Shown here: piece after piece, positions 10,189 to 19,129 of the stretch
How positions within the stretch are numbered: position 1 is the first letter of the stretch
How the letters are laid out: each line of letters begins with the position of its first letter
NCBI RefSeq assembly: GCF_024385575.1
Contig: NZ_JANFMV010000001.1
Span: 3,315,681 to 3,379,680, forward strand
Length of the DNA stretch: 64,000 bases
Origin: Rhizobium sp. NRK18
Lineage (GTDB): Bacteria > Pseudomonadota > Alphaproteobacteria > Rhizobiales > Rhizobiaceae
Reading direction: 5' to 3'
Translations under genes and position numbers: made by a program
The notes under the pieces: generated by a model
Told to the model about the DNA's origin: nothing
Databases searched by the model: none
Seen by the model: only the letters and a program-made list of their open reading frames with translations

Positions 10189-11694
10189 TCAGAGGTAAAC
10201 CTGACCGCTGCCGCGACCTTGCTGGCTGGAAGAAGAAGGCGTTGTGACGCTCTCCTGGGCGGCGTAGCGCTGGTCTTCGCCGCTCGAGTTTCGCGAATTC
10301 CCGCCGCCCTGACCACTGCCTCCGGTGCTGCCCTGGCCGGCCTGCTGCTGCGCGAAGCCCTGCCCCTGAGCCGTGTTCTGTCCGGTGCTGGTTCCCGACT
10401 TGTCGGGCGTCGGCGCCATGCTGACGCTGATCTGGTCCACGGCATAGCCTTGCGACCGGAGCGCGTTCACCATGTTCTGCTGATCGTCCTTGAGTTGCCG
10501 GTAGGCATGGCTGTTTTCAACCTTGAGATCGACCACCAACTGCTCGCCGACGAGCTTCAGGGTTGCGGTCACCGAACCGAGGTCGATCGGATGCATCTGG
10601 ATCTTCAAGGTGTTGACCACCTTCGACGCGGCGGCGCCGGACTCCGTCTTCATGTCGGCCGACGCCGTCTGCATCGCCGATGCCCAGGACTGGTCACCGG
10701 TCACCGTCTTCAGGACGTTCGAACTGTTGGTGTTCTGGGTGAAGCCGAGAAAGCGCCGGCTGTCGAGCACCTCGACACTCATGGCGGGATCCGCGCTGCC
10801 GGTTGTCGATTTCTCACTGCCCGAACGGGCGCCCTTGGCGGTCGACAGTCCTGCCAGTCCCGGGCCATCCGAGGTCGACGCCTGCTGCTTGGCGGCGGAA
10901 TCGGAAAGGCCGGGCACGACATGGTCCGTCTCGGTCGATCCGGCCTTGTCGTTCTGACGCGTTCCAAGCGCCTTGGCATCCGATTTCAGATCGGCAACCA
11001 CGTCTTCAACGGCCGACCTGGTGTCGTCACCCTTCTGCTTGCCGACATTTGCGCCTGCCACCGCCTTGCCTGCGGGCTGTTCCTGAGCTGCAGCGGCGAT
11101 CGCCGTGCTCGATGCGGACGACGACAGGAGGGCGAGCAGGCTCTTCACGTCGGAATCTGCAGACTTCGGCGCATCGTCGGCACCGGCAAGATCGGCATCC
11201 TTGTCGCCCTTGGTCTCCTCAACCGGCTCGGCCGTTGCGTCCGTCTTTCCCGTCAGCTGCTCCTTGTCGGTCTTGCCGGCATCAGACTGGTTGGCAACCT
11301 CGGCAACGATCTTGCCATGATTGTCCTTGGGCTTTTCGTCCGAGGCCTTGGACGAAACCTTTTCGGCGTCCTTGCCTGATGCTTCCTCTGGCTGTTCGCC
11401 TTCGGTCTGTTTGGCGTCGTTGCCCTGGGCCGCGACCGCATCGTCGGCCTGACCGTTCGCTTCGCCCGGTACGGCTGCGGTCTTTTCCTGAGAGCTTGAA
11501 TGGGGAGCGGGAGCCGTTGCTTGTGGCTGGGCTTCATCCTGCTGGCTTGGAGCAGAGTCCTTCCTCGCAACCGACGACAAGGTGTCGGAAAAGCCTGTAT
11601 CGCCGGACGCGGGCGCGCTCGATCCCTTGCTCGCAGTGGCGGAACCGTATGTGTCGACGACTGGCATAAACCCGGCAAATCCGGCATTCATCAT
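10189..11694 (-). CDS. fliK: Hook-length control protein FliK (formerly MotD)
   Basis: 501 aa. Residues 1-320 are low-complexity (Ala, Ser, Asp, Lys, Gln), as in FliK rulers. The C-terminal third has the Flg_hook domain: KIQMHPIDLGSVTATLKLVGE then a QLVVDLKVENSHAYRQLKDD stretch. This gene position was called motD in Sinorhizobium before it was recognised as fliK. It measures hook length and switches export specificity. Its ATG overlaps the motC stop (ATGA), so it is the last gene of the motB-motC-fliK operon. Confidence 0.9.
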   Translation of the reverse strand: MMNAGFAGFMPVVDTYGSATASKGSSAPASGDTGFSDTLSSVARKDSAPSQQDEAQPQATAPAPHSSSQEKTAAVPGEANGQADDAVAAQGNDAKQTEGEQPEEASGKDAEKVSSKASDEKPKDNHGKIVAEVANQSDAGKTDKEQLTGKTDATAEPVEETKGDKDADLAGADDAPKSADSDVKSLLALLSSSASSTAIAAAAQEQPAGKAVAGANVGKQKGDDTRSAVEDVVADLKSDAKALGTRQNDKAGSTETDHVVPGLSDSAAKQQASTSDGPGLAGLSTAKGARSGSEKSTTGSADPAMSVEVLDSRRFLGFTQNTNSSNVLKTVTGDQSWASAMQTASADMKTESGAAASKVVNTLKIQMHPIDLGSVTATLKLVGEQLVVDLKVENSHAYRQLKDDQQNMVNALRSQGYAVDQISVSMAPTPDKSGTSTGQNTAQGQGFAQQQAGQGSTGGSGQGGGNSRNSSGEDQRYAAQESVTTPSSSSQQGRGSGQVYL

Positions 11695-13073
11695 GGCAAA
11701 ATGCTTTCCTTGTCCAACATCTTGTCGATCTCGTCGAGCTTGGATTGGCCCGACGTCAGAAAACCCTTGATGGAAGGATCAAGATTGTCATTTTCCTGCC
11801 GGTCCGGAGAAGCCTGGTCCGCTCCGCCTTCCGCCGAAGCAGTCATTGCTCCGTCCTGCGCTGGGGCTTGAGGCATATCGCTGGCAGCGGCACCCCCATC
11901 TTGAGGCTGATCAGTAGGAGGATTGCCTTGTGCGAGGCTGTCTGGCGAGCCGGGAGAGGCGCCATCGATCGGGTTGGCAAAAGGCTTCTGGGGATCGGCC
12001 TTCTGCTCCAGCAGGGCCGGGTCCGGCGGACGGGTGACCTCCTTGGCAACATAGGCGGCGGCGTCCTTCAGCGCCTTGTCGCGGCTCGTGAGAACCGCAT
12101 TCGGCGTCTCCAGAATGGTCGACAGTGCCGATTCCACCCCATCCGACGGAATGCTCGCAAACCCGCTGTAGAGATCGGCGAGATGATCCTCCGGATTGCC
12201 TGGACCGTCCGAAAGCTGCTTGACCTTTTCCGCCGCGGCCTTGGCGAGATCGTCCCGGCCGGAAATCGCGGCGCGTCTCGCGATCCGCAGGAAGACCTCA
12301 CGCTGGCGGTCCTTGTCCATCGGCTCAAGGATCATGTTGATCTCGTCCTCCGTCACCTCGCCGTTGTAGTCGACGGCGAGCGTGACAAACAGGTCGGCAA
12401 ACTGGCTGGCATAGGGCGAATGCAGGAAGCGCCTGGAATATTGCCGCGCATAGCGCATGGCCCGGTGGACGAAACCGGCATCCATGGAAATCAGGATCGA
12501 GCGTCGGAGCGCCGCCTCCTCGACGATCGTTCCCGGCGCCTTGAGCCGGGCCCAGGCATAGAATTCGAGCGCCTTGGCGGGATCCTTGGTCTGCGTGACA
12601 TTGCCCGCGACAAGGGCGAGATAGGGGCCGATGGTCGTGTCCCGATATTCGGGCATCATCCCGGCGATGTCCTTCTGGACGAGAAGGCCCTTTCCGCGCA
12701 GATACTGCCGCAAGACATTGGCGACGCGGCTGTCGAAATTGCCGTCGACGTCGCGGGCGACGAGATATTCAAGCGTATCCGGATTGCCGCCGCTCATGGC
12801 GTAGATGAGCGCCGCGTCGACGTTATGCGGGTCCTCGAACACGTCGGACGAGGCTTCGCGCAGCCGCTTGTCGACCGTCTTCAGCATGAAGCGCTGCATC
12901 TCGACGGCGGAGTGGTCACCGAGCACGACCGAATCCTGGATGAACTGCAGGGAGCGCAGCAGCTTGTAGGGCGCGAGCTCTTCCTCGGGTCCGGCGGCTG
13001 AGGCCGGACGCACGCAGAAGACGCCGGTCAGGACGACCAGCGCTAGGGTTATGCTGCGCGCAGCCATGCCCAT
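11691..13073 (-). CDS. motC: Periplasmic motor protein MotC
   Basis: 460 aa with an N-terminal signal peptide (hydrophobic stretch to about residue 26, PASA-AGPEEE cleavage region). MotC is a rhizobial periplasmic protein that associates with MotB and modulates motor speed; its dedicated chaperone MotE is encoded at 22318-22866. The body is mainly helical and the last 100 residues are Pro/Gln/Asp rich. It starts 3 nt after the motB stop and overlaps fliK, so the three genes form one translationally linked unit. Confidence 0.9.
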   Translation of the reverse strand: MGMAARSITLALVVLTGVFCVRPASAAGPEEELAPYKLLRSLQFIQDSVVLGDHSAVEMQRFMLKTVDKRLREASSDVFEDPHNVDAALIYAMSGGNPDTLEYLVARDVDGNFDSRVANVLRQYLRGKGLLVQKDIAGMMPEYRDTTIGPYLALVAGNVTQTKDPAKALEFYAWARLKAPGTIVEEAALRRSILISMDAGFVHRAMRYARQYSRRFLHSPYASQFADLFVTLAVDYNGEVTEDEINMILEPMDKDRQREVFLRIARRAAISGRDDLAKAAAEKVKQLSDGPGNPEDHLADLYSGFASIPSDGVESALSTILETPNAVLTSRDKALKDAAAYVAKEVTRPPDPALLEQKADPQKPFANPIDGASPGSPDSLAQGNPPTDQPQDGGAAASDMPQAPAQDGAMTASAEGGADQASPDRQENDNLDPSIKGFLTSGQSKLDEIDKMLDKESILP

Positions 13074-13076
13074 CGC

Positions 13077-14429
13077 CTAGCCCTGCCCTCCCTCAATGAG
13101 GATTTCGATGCGCCGGTTGGCATCGGCCAATGGATCGCTCGGCACTTCGAGACGCCGGTCGGCAAAACCGGAGACTTGTTCGACGCGCTTTTCGTCGAGC
13201 CCGCCGCGCACGAGCATGAAATAGGCGCTATGGGCGCGATCCATCGACAGTTGCCAGTTGTCGCCGGTGCCTTCGGCGAAGGGGCGGCCATCGGTATGGC
13301 CGCGAATGACGATGCGGCCCTTGCGCTCCTGCAGCACCTTGCCGATCTTTTCCATGGCAAGCACCATGTCGCGCTGCGGCACCGCGGAGCCGACGTTGAA
13401 CATCGGCGCGCCGGACTGATCCGACAGGCTGACGAGCACGCCACCTTCGGCCGGCGTAACCACCAGGCCTTCCGCCAGCTTGCCGGCCGTGCCCTGCAAC
13501 TGCGCCTGCAACTCGAAACGAATGTCCGCCGCCTCCTTTTCGAGCTTGGCCTTCTGCTCGGCCGTCATCGGATGGTCGAGGGCCGGGGTCTGCCGGTCCT
13601 GCTGCGCACCCGTCGCGGCTTTTGCGCCCTCGGCATCGCCCGCCTTGTCCGGCATCTGTCCGCCCTGCGCCTTGCCGGTCATGCCCTGTTCGGCGTCGCC
13701 CGGTTTCTTGTCGCCGTCCAGCATGCCCGTGCCGTCGGCCGCACCGCCCTTGGCCTCGGTATCGCCGGCATGGAGGGCAGCCATTTCCTGGGCCTTGTCC
13801 TCCGCGGCTTTCTTGGTTTCGTCGGTGACCTGCACAGGCGTCTGGTCGGCACGCGACACTTCCACCTGTTTCGTCCAGAAATCCGGATCGAAGGGATCGC
13901 GATAGGCCTCACCGCCATTGGCGCCGGTCGCCGGGCCGGAATCGCTTGCGCCGCCGTCACCCTTGGCGCTGACATTGGCCTGCTGACCGACTTCCTGGGC
14001 GATCTCGGCCAGGACAGCATAGGGGTTTTCGAAATAGTCGGCCTGCGAATAGGCAACCGATTCCCCTGCCGAGGCCGACTGGTCCTGACCCTTTTCGGGC
14101 GTATTGCCGGACTGGTCCTCGTTTTCCTTGCTCTTCGACTTGTCGCGCTCTTCCTCGCCCTCGGCCTGCGAGGTCGGCTTTTTCAGGCCGCGTTCGGTCG
14201 GCTTCTGCTCCGTCAGCTGGATCGGGTTGAAGTAGCTGGCGACCGTCGTGGTCGTTTCCTCATTGGCCGCGTTGACGAGCCACATGACGAGGAAGAAGGC
14301 CATCATCGCGGTCATGAAGTCGGCATAGGCGATCTTCCAGGCGCCGCCGTGATGACCGCCATGTCCGCCGCCACCGCGTTTGACGATGATGATTTCGTGC
14401 TTGTCGTGGCTGCCCGATTCCTGGCTCAT
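13077..14429 (-). CDS. motB: Flagellar stator protein MotB
   Basis: 450 aa from ATG 14429 (MSQESGSHDKHEIIIVKRGG). An 11-residue in-frame extension exists but the chosen ATG overlaps the upstream stop as ATGA. After a Gly/His-rich N-terminus comes the single membrane helix AYADFMTAMMAFFLVMWLVN with the proton-carrying Asp at residue 37. A long charged linker (about 60-290) separates it from the OmpA-like peptidoglycan-binding domain (RIVIRGHTDGRPF near 385). With MotA it forms the stator. The linker is much longer than in enterobacterial MotB, as in other rhizobia. Confidence 0.94.
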   Translation of the reverse strand: MSQESGSHDKHEIIIVKRGGGGHGGHHGGAWKIAYADFMTAMMAFFLVMWLVNAANEETTTTVASYFNPIQLTEQKPTERGLKKPTSQAEGEEERDKSKSKENEDQSGNTPEKGQDQSASAGESVAYSQADYFENPYAVLAEIAQEVGQQANVSAKGDGGASDSGPATGANGGEAYRDPFDPDFWTKQVEVSRADQTPVQVTDETKKAAEDKAQEMAALHAGDTEAKGGAADGTGMLDGDKKPGDAEQGMTGKAQGGQMPDKAGDAEGAKAATGAQQDRQTPALDHPMTAEQKAKLEKEAADIRFELQAQLQGTAGKLAEGLVVTPAEGGVLVSLSDQSGAPMFNVGSAVPQRDMVLAMEKIGKVLQERKGRIVIRGHTDGRPFAEGTGDNWQLSMDRAHSAYFMLVRGGLDEKRVEQVSGFADRRLEVPSDPLADANRRIEILIEGGQG

Positions 14430-15073
14430 GCAATCGCTCTCCGAAGCCCATCGGCCCACGCTTCGAGCTTCGTGGTCATCAGGCTTCCGTCAATGTCGAC
14501 CTTCAGGTCGAGGCTCTGGTCTTCAACCAGGTGAATTTTTTCGGCGCTGTCGCCGAGTTCGGCTTTGATCCGGTCGAGCAATGGTCCTGGTCCCTTGACC
14601 GTAATGCGCCCGAACTCGCCATCGGAGATCGCCGTTTTGATCATGCCGGACAGCTCGGCGACGCCTGCGGCCGTCACGACTTCGCTCAGCAGCGGTGCGA
14701 TCACGGATGCCAGCTGGTCGCTCAAAACGGCCGCGATCTCGCCTGCCGCCTGCTCGATCTTCGCAAGCAGAAGGGATGCCATTTCACCATGCAGGCGCTC
14801 CTGAAGGGCTGCCATTTCGGTCTGATGGGCAGCCTTAAGCGCCTCACGTTCCTCGGCAAATTCCGTCAGAAGTTGCTCGCGGGCGGCAGCCTGGCCGTCT
14901 TCGAAGGCCTCGCGCCGCTCCGCCTCGACATCGACGGGAGGCGGCAAGTCGATCTCCGGGAATTGCAGCTCGTCCGCCTCGCCCATGAGGTCCAGGCCGA
15001 ATGCCATCTCATCGGGTGCAGGCGGGACCGGCTCGCTGAAATCCTTCAGCAGACGCGCGAGGGACGCATTCAT
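14426..15073 (-). CDS. FliH-like flagellar protein
   Basis: 215 aa, no signal peptide or membrane segment. The N-terminus is acidic and Pro-rich (residues 1-50), followed by a long Glu/Ala/Gln coiled coil (50-110) and a compact C-terminal region (LIKTAI-type helices, then DQSLDLKVDIDGSLMTTKLE). This architecture matches FliH, the regulator of the export ATPase FliI, and no other fliH candidate is seen in the window although fliI is present. It is the first gene before motB, with an ATGA overlap. FliH identity is inferred from architecture and context; an unrelated coiled-coil motility protein is possible. Confidence 0.65.
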   Translation of the reverse strand: MNASLARLLKDFSEPVPPAPDEMAFGLDLMGEADELQFPEIDLPPPVDVEAERREAFEDGQAAAREQLLTEFAEEREALKAAHQTEMAALQERLHGEMASLLLAKIEQAAGEIAAVLSDQLASVIAPLLSEVVTAAGVAELSGMIKTAISDGEFGRITVKGPGPLLDRIKAELGDSAEKIHLVEDQSLDLKVDIDGSLMTTKLEAWADGLRRAIA

Positions 15074-15380
15074 CGGCAGACCTCCTCTACGGAGGAAACA
15101 CCGGGCAGCCTCACGGATACAAAACCAATTGCTGGACTGACTGAATCGTTCGTTAACATCGCCTCACCCGGATTGCCGGCGCGTTCGATTCGGCGAATCG
15201 ACGGCCATGCCGCGGCCCGGCCGGGAAACGCGGCATGGCCGAAGCTAGGGTGTCAAACTTGTGCGAGGATGAAGGTATCGGGTCGCGCCAGGGCAATTGG
15301 CGCGACCCGCCGTTTCCGCCAATCGCCAATGACCAGAGGCGCGGCAGAATGGAATGGCGTCAGACTTTCAGCGCGCCGGC
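15074..15380. other. Intergenic region between flaC and the fliH-like/motB operon
   Basis: 307 nt without a supported gene. It should contain the promoter of the fliH-like/motB/motC/fliK operon (nearest 15074) and the 3' end of the flaC transcript. A perfect 11-bp inverted repeat at 15280-15308 is annotated separately. Confidence 0.5.
15280..15308 (-). terminator. Hairpin downstream of flaC
   Basis: Perfect 11-bp inverted repeat, GGGTCGCGCCA (15280-15290) and TGGCGCGACCC (15298-15308), with a 7-nt loop. It lies 73 nt after the flaC stop. There is no U-tract on the minus strand, so it may be an RNA-stabilising 3' end or a weak terminator. Confidence 0.5.
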
Positions 15381-16346
15381 TTACTGCCTGAAGAGGCTGA
15401 GGATGTTTTCCGCGTTGGTGTTGGCGATCGACAGCGACTGGATGCCGAGCTGCTGCTGCGTCTGCAGCGCCTTCAGCTTGGTGGATTCCTCGTTCATATC
15501 CGCATCGACGAGACGTCCGACGCCCTGGTCGATCACGTCCATGAGCGTGGCGACGAATTCCGTCTGCATGTCGATGCGGCTGGTGATGGCGCCGAGCGCA
15601 GAGGCCGAATCCGTGAGGTTCTGCAGCATGTCGTCGACGGCGCTGATCATGCCGTCGAGATCGGTGTCGCTGGAGGTGGTGTAGATCGTGACTTCGCTGC
15701 CGGACGCGGTGGTGGCAGATGACGCATCGATCAGGAAGTACTGAACCGTCGTGGTGCCGGTACCGCTCGGGATCGTCACCGTGACATCCTTCGTCAGCAA
15801 GCCGTAGGACGCGTCATTGGTATCGATCAGCACCGATTCCGCGGTATTGAAGGGCAGCGTCGTCACGGAGACGGATCCATCCGTCCCGCGGTTGAACGAG
15901 GCGACGATCTCCTTGGTACCCGGCGGCGTGCTCGATTCGTTGAAGAGCCAGTTCTCGCCGGAGAAGGAGGCAGATTCGGCGATCGAGGAGAGCTGCAGCT
16001 TGAGCTCGTGGAGTTCCTTGTTGATCTTGTCCTTGTCGACGCCGGGCTCGCGCGCGGCGACCAGCTTGGACTTGATCTCGGTCATCACGTTGATGGCGGA
16101 TTCAAGACCGGTATAGGCGGTATCAGCCTTGGCGGCGCCCAGGCCGAGTGCGTCCTGAACGGTGGACAGCGCCGCGTTGTCCGAGCGCATGGTGGTCGCG
16201 ATCGACCAGTAGGCGGCGTTGTCCGCCGCGGTCTCGACACGGTAGCCGGAGGAAACCCGATTCTGGGTCATCTCCATGTTCTTGTCGATGGATCTGAGTG
16301 TCTGAAGCGCCGCCATTGCGGCGGTGTTGGTCATGATGCTGGTCAT
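15381..16346 (-). CDS. flaC: Flagellin (fourth copy in the cluster)
   Basis: 321 aa, full length for rhizobial flagellins. D0/D1 regions are conserved at both ends: MTSIMTNTAAMAALQTLRSI at the N-terminus and KALQTQQQLGIQSLSIA, ending NILSLFRQ, at the C-terminus. The central D2/D3 part (residues 140-230) is the variable surface. It is the most divergent of the four paralogues here (for example NVMTEIKSKL, KELHELKLQL and a one-residue longer C-terminus). Named flaC by its place in the flaA-flaB-flaD-flaC order of Sinorhizobium. Translation may be regulated by the leader at 16347-16417. Confidence 0.93.
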   Translation of the reverse strand: MTSIMTNTAAMAALQTLRSIDKNMEMTQNRVSSGYRVETAADNAAYWSIATTMRSDNAALSTVQDALGLGAAKADTAYTGLESAINVMTEIKSKLVAAREPGVDKDKINKELHELKLQLSSIAESASFSGENWLFNESSTPPGTKEIVASFNRGTDGSVSVTTLPFNTAESVLIDTNDASYGLLTKDVTVTIPSGTGTTTVQYFLIDASSATTASGSEVTIYTTSSDTDLDGMISAVDDMLQNLTDSASALGAITSRIDMQTEFVATLMDVIDQGVGRLVDADMNEESTKLKALQTQQQLGIQSLSIANTNAENILSLFRQ

Positions 16347-16417
16347 TGGTCATTGCCCCGTTTCTGCAAGGGACATCCCGGAGTCTGATACCGGGAACGA
16401 CGGACAGCTTCATGCCA
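16347..16417 (-). promoter_or_regulatory. flaC leader: CCGG hairpin plus anti-Shine-Dalgarno element
   Basis: On the minus strand: box TGGCATGAAGC starting at 16417; hairpin CCCGG (16395-16391), 9-nt loop, CCGGG (16381-16377); then directly ATGTCCC, in which TGTCCC (16375-16370) can pair with the Shine-Dalgarno GGGGCA (16359-16354) across a 10-nt loop. The SD ends 7 nt before the ATG. The same ordered elements occur before the other three flagellin genes. Confidence 0.7.
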
Positions 16418-16575
16418 ATTGACCTGTTTGCCCTATGGTCAACCCGACGTTCATTAATAATTTGTTAAGGTTGATATAGTTAACAAATAGTTAACGCAAC
16501 GGGGAAACGGCCGGCAGATATGAAGAAAGCGTTAACGCGCATGCCTCACGCAAGTTTCGGGCCTTCATGACGCGG
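16418..16575. other. AT-rich region upstream of flaC
   Basis: Non-coding. The part at 16445-16500 is very AT-rich with repeated GTTAAC/TTAAT motifs (two GTTAAC sites about 10 nt apart), likely the flaC promoter/upstream activation region. No gene is visible. Confidence 0.45.
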
Positions 16576-16607
16576 AAAAGGCCGCATTCCGGAGAATGCG
16601 GCCTTTT
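16576..16607 (-). terminator. Intrinsic terminator of the third flagellin gene
   Basis: Perfect 14-bp inverted repeat AAAAGGCCGCATTC (16576-16589) and GAATGCGGCCTTTT (16594-16607) with a 4-nt loop; the minus-strand transcript ends in a U-run. It lies 46 nt after the stop of the flagellin gene at 16653-17615. The arms are A/T at the base, so it could also work from the opposite strand. Confidence 0.9.
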
Positions 16608-16652
16608 GCCTGATCACTGGTCGGGCGCCAGGAGCGCCATGCTCCGCTCCGA

Positions 16653-17615
16653 TTAACGGAAGAGCGAGAGGATGTTGTCGGAGTTGCTGTTGGCGATCGA
16701 CAGCGACTGGATACCCAGCTGCTGCTGCGTCTGCAGCGCCTTCAGCTTGGTCGACTCTTCGTTCATGTCGGCGTCGACGAGGCGGCCGACGCCGGTGTCG
16801 ATCACGTCCATGAGGTCGGCGACGAACTCGTTCTGCATGTCGATACGGGACTTGGTCGCGCCGAGCGAAGAAGCCGCATCCGTCATGTCGGAAAGCATCG
16901 CGTCAACGGCGCTGATCATGCCTTCGACTTCGTCGTCGGAGGTGGTCGTGTAGAGCGTGACTTCCGAACCCGCTGCCGACGTTGTCGAGGAGGCGTCGAT
17001 CAGGAAGTACTGAACCGTCGTCGTGCCGGTGCCGCTCGGGATCGTCGCGGTATAGTCCTTCGTGAGCAGGCCGTCGCCTGCGTCGTTGGTGTCGACCAGG
17101 GTCGATTCCGCCGTATCGAAGCTGATGAGCTTGACGGAGACGGAGTTGTCAGACGCGCGGACGAAAGAGCCGACCATTTCCTTGGTGGCCGGAGCGGTCG
17201 TCGTATCGTTATAGAGCCAGTTTTCACCGGAGAACGAAGCGGACTCGGCGATCGAGGACAGCTGCGACTTCAGCTCGGTCAGTTCCGAGTTGATCTTTTC
17301 CTTGTCAACGCCCGGCTCGCGGGCTGCAACAAGCTTGGCCTTGATTTCGGATACGACGTCGATCGACGAATCCATTGCGGTGTAGGCGGTGTCGACCTTC
17401 GCGGCACCGAGACCCAGAGCGTCCTGAACGGTGGAGAGAGCCTTGTTGTCCGAACGCATGGTGGTCGCGATCGACCAGTAGGCGGCGTTGTCGGAAGCCG
17501 TGTCGACCCGGTAGCCGGAAGAGATACGGTTCTGTGTTTCTTCCATGCTCGAATTGATCGAACGCATGGTGTTCAGCGCCGCAATTGCTGCGCCGTTGGT
17601 CATGATACTCGTCAT
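16653..17615 (-). CDS. flaD: Flagellin (third copy in the cluster)
   Basis: 320 aa. Terminal domains match the other flagellins (MTSIMTNGAAIAALNTMRSI; ending NSDNILSLFR). The middle differs from its neighbours at KEMVGSFVRASDNSVSVKLISF and YTTTSDDEVEGMIS. Named flaD by position in the Sinorhizobium order; the assignment of B versus D cannot be proved from sequence alone. Own leader and own terminator indicate a monocistronic unit. Confidence 0.92.
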   Translation of the reverse strand: MTSIMTNGAAIAALNTMRSINSSMEETQNRISSGYRVDTASDNAAYWSIATTMRSDNKALSTVQDALGLGAAKVDTAYTAMDSSIDVVSEIKAKLVAAREPGVDKEKINSELTELKSQLSSIAESASFSGENWLYNDTTTAPATKEMVGSFVRASDNSVSVKLISFDTAESTLVDTNDAGDGLLTKDYTATIPSGTGTTTVQYFLIDASSTTSAAGSEVTLYTTTSDDEVEGMISAVDAMLSDMTDAASSLGATKSRIDMQNEFVADLMDVIDTGVGRLVDADMNEESTKLKALQTQQQLGIQSLSIANSNSDNILSLFR

Positions 17616-17693
17616 TGGTACTGCCCCTTTTGGACGTAAACAAATGGAAGGGACATTCCGGAATTACCGGCAACGGCGGCTAGCATCATGCAA
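17616..17693 (-). promoter_or_regulatory. flaD leader: CCGG hairpin plus anti-Shine-Dalgarno element
   Basis: Minus strand: box TTGCATGATGC starting at 17693; hairpin CCGG (17670-17667), TAATT loop, CCGG (17661-17658), with a G/A mismatch at the closing position; then ATGTCCCTT. TGTCCCTT (17655-17648) pairs over 8 bp with AAGGGGCA (17629-17622), which contains the Shine-Dalgarno; 6 nt then lead to the ATG. This is the longest of the four SD/anti-SD pairings. Confidence 0.7.
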
Positions 17694-17790
17694 GCCGACT
17701 TTTCAGGTCAACCCGCCGTTTGATGACCTGATCAGACACGATTATAGTTAAGATAGGATAAATGGCAGATTTTTATGCTTAACCAGCCAT

Positions 17791-17826
17791 AAAAAGAAAA
17801 TCCGCACCCAGGGGAAGGTGCGGATT
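17791..17826 (-). terminator. Intrinsic terminator of the second flagellin gene
   Basis: Inverted repeat AATCCGCACC (17799-17808) and GGTGCGGATT (17817-17826), 8-nt loop, followed on the minus strand by TTTTCTTTTT. It lies about 48 nt after the stop of the flagellin gene at 17874-18836. Confidence 0.88.
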
Positions 17827-17873
17827 ATACTGCCAACGGATAGGCTTTATTAATTTTATATTAACCGCCGCCC

Positions 17874-18836
17874 TTACCGGAAGAGCGAGAGGATGTTTTC
17901 GGAGTTGCTGTTGGCAATCGACAGCGACTGGACGCCGAGCTGCTGCTGCGTCTGCAGCGCCTTCAGCTTGGTCGACTCTTCGTTCATGTCGGCATCGACG
18001 AGGCGACCGACACCGGTGTCGATCACGTCCATCAGATCCTTGACGAATTCCGACTGCATGTCGATGCGGGACTTGGTGGCGCCGAGCGACGCGGCAGAGT
18101 CCGTCATGTCGGACAGCATCGCGTCGACCGCGCTGATCATGCCCTCGACATCCGTGTCGCTGCTGGTCGTGTAGAGAACGACTTCGCTACCAGCCGCCGA
18201 TGTGGACGATGAGGCGTCAATCAGGAAGTATTGGACCGTGGTCGTGCCGGTGCCCGACGGAATGGTCGCCGTATAATCCTTCGTCAGCAGGCCATCGCCG
18301 GCATCGTTGGTGTCGACGAGGGTTGAGGTCGACGTGTCGAAGCTGATGGTCTGGATCGAGACCGAACCGTCCGTCGAGCGGATGAAGGAACCAACCATCT
18401 CCTTGGTGCCGGGCGCAGTCGTGGTATCGTTGTAGAGCCAGTTTTCACCGGAGAAGGAGGCGGACTGGGAAATGGAGGACAGCTGGGCCTTCAGCTCGGT
18501 CAGTTCCGAGTTGATCTTTTCCTTGTCGACGCCTGGTTCGCGGGCGGCAACCAGCTTGGCCTTGATCTCGGAGACCACGTTGATCGCCGAGTCCATCGCG
18601 GTGTAGGCGGTGTCGGCCTTGGCGGCACCGAGGCCGAGAGCATCTTCGACCGTCGAGAGCGCCTTGTTGTCGGAGCGCATCGTCGTGGCGATCGACCAAT
18701 AGGCCGCGTTGTCGGAAGCCGATTCGACCCGGTAGCCGGACGAAATGCGGTTTTCTGTTTGCTCCAAGGACTTGTCGATGGAGCGCATCGTGTTGAGCGC
18801 GGCCATTGCCGCTGCGTTCGTCATGATACTAGTCAT
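17874..18836 (-). CDS. flaB: Flagellin (second copy in the cluster)
   Basis: 320 aa from ATG 18836 (MTSIMTNAAAMAALNTMRSI); an upstream in-frame extension of 18 codons is leader sequence. Very similar to the flagellins on either side through residues 1-130 and 235-320, differing in the central exposed region (GSFIRSTDGSVSIQTISFDT). Named flaB by order. Flagellins are exported without signal peptide and assemble the filament; rhizobial filaments are complex and need several flagellins. Confidence 0.92.
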   Translation of the reverse strand: MTSIMTNAAAMAALNTMRSIDKSLEQTENRISSGYRVESASDNAAYWSIATTMRSDNKALSTVEDALGLGAAKADTAYTAMDSAINVVSEIKAKLVAAREPGVDKEKINSELTELKAQLSSISQSASFSGENWLYNDTTTAPGTKEMVGSFIRSTDGSVSIQTISFDTSTSTLVDTNDAGDGLLTKDYTATIPSGTGTTTVQYFLIDASSSTSAAGSEVVLYTTSSDTDVEGMISAVDAMLSDMTDSAASLGATKSRIDMQSEFVKDLMDVIDTGVGRLVDADMNEESTKLKALQTQQQLGVQSLSIANSNSENILSLFR

Positions 18837-18920
18837 TTTGGCATTGCCCCTGTTTATTCCGTTTGGCAGCGGGACATGCCGGATTTGCAATTACCGGCGA
18901 GGGTGATCTGCGTCATGCCA
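18837..18920 (-). promoter_or_regulatory. flaB leader: CCGG hairpin plus anti-Shine-Dalgarno element
   Basis: Minus strand: box TGGCATGACGC starting at 18920; hairpin GCCGG (18898-18894), 11-nt loop, CCGGC (18882-18878); then ATGTCCC. TGTCCC (18876-18871) can pair with the Shine-Dalgarno GGGGCA (18850-18845) across a 20-nt loop; 8 nt separate SD and ATG. Confidence 0.7.
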
Positions 18921-19051
18921 ATTAATTTGCGCCATACAAGAAATTAATTCACCGCTCTGATTTGTTAACAAATGCACCGTCATGGTTAACAAAGCATAAA
19001 TAGCGACGGATTTTTCTTAATTGCCTGGTAATTTTAATTAATCCTAACGCG

Positions 19052-19081
19052 AAAAAGGCCGCACCGCGGGGGTGCGACCTT
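19052..19081 (-). terminator. Intrinsic terminator of the first flagellin gene
   Basis: Inverted repeat AAGGCCGCACC (19055-19065) and GGTGCGACCTT (19071-19081) with one internal mismatch and a 5-nt loop; the minus strand continues with a T-run. It lies about 49 nt after the flaA stop. Confidence 0.85.
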
Positions 19082-19129
19082 AATTTTTGGCCTTTCGGAG
19101 GGCTTTTCAGCGCTCTTTCAGGTGATTCG

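Noticed and set aside
9918..10247. Short plus-strand frame in the fliK-rem gap
   Set aside because: It runs into the 3' end of fliK on the opposite strand, and its composition is that of non-coding DNA.
11745..13001. Plus-strand open frame antisense to motC
   Set aside because: MotC with its signal peptide and operon context is well supported; the opposite frame shows only shadow composition.
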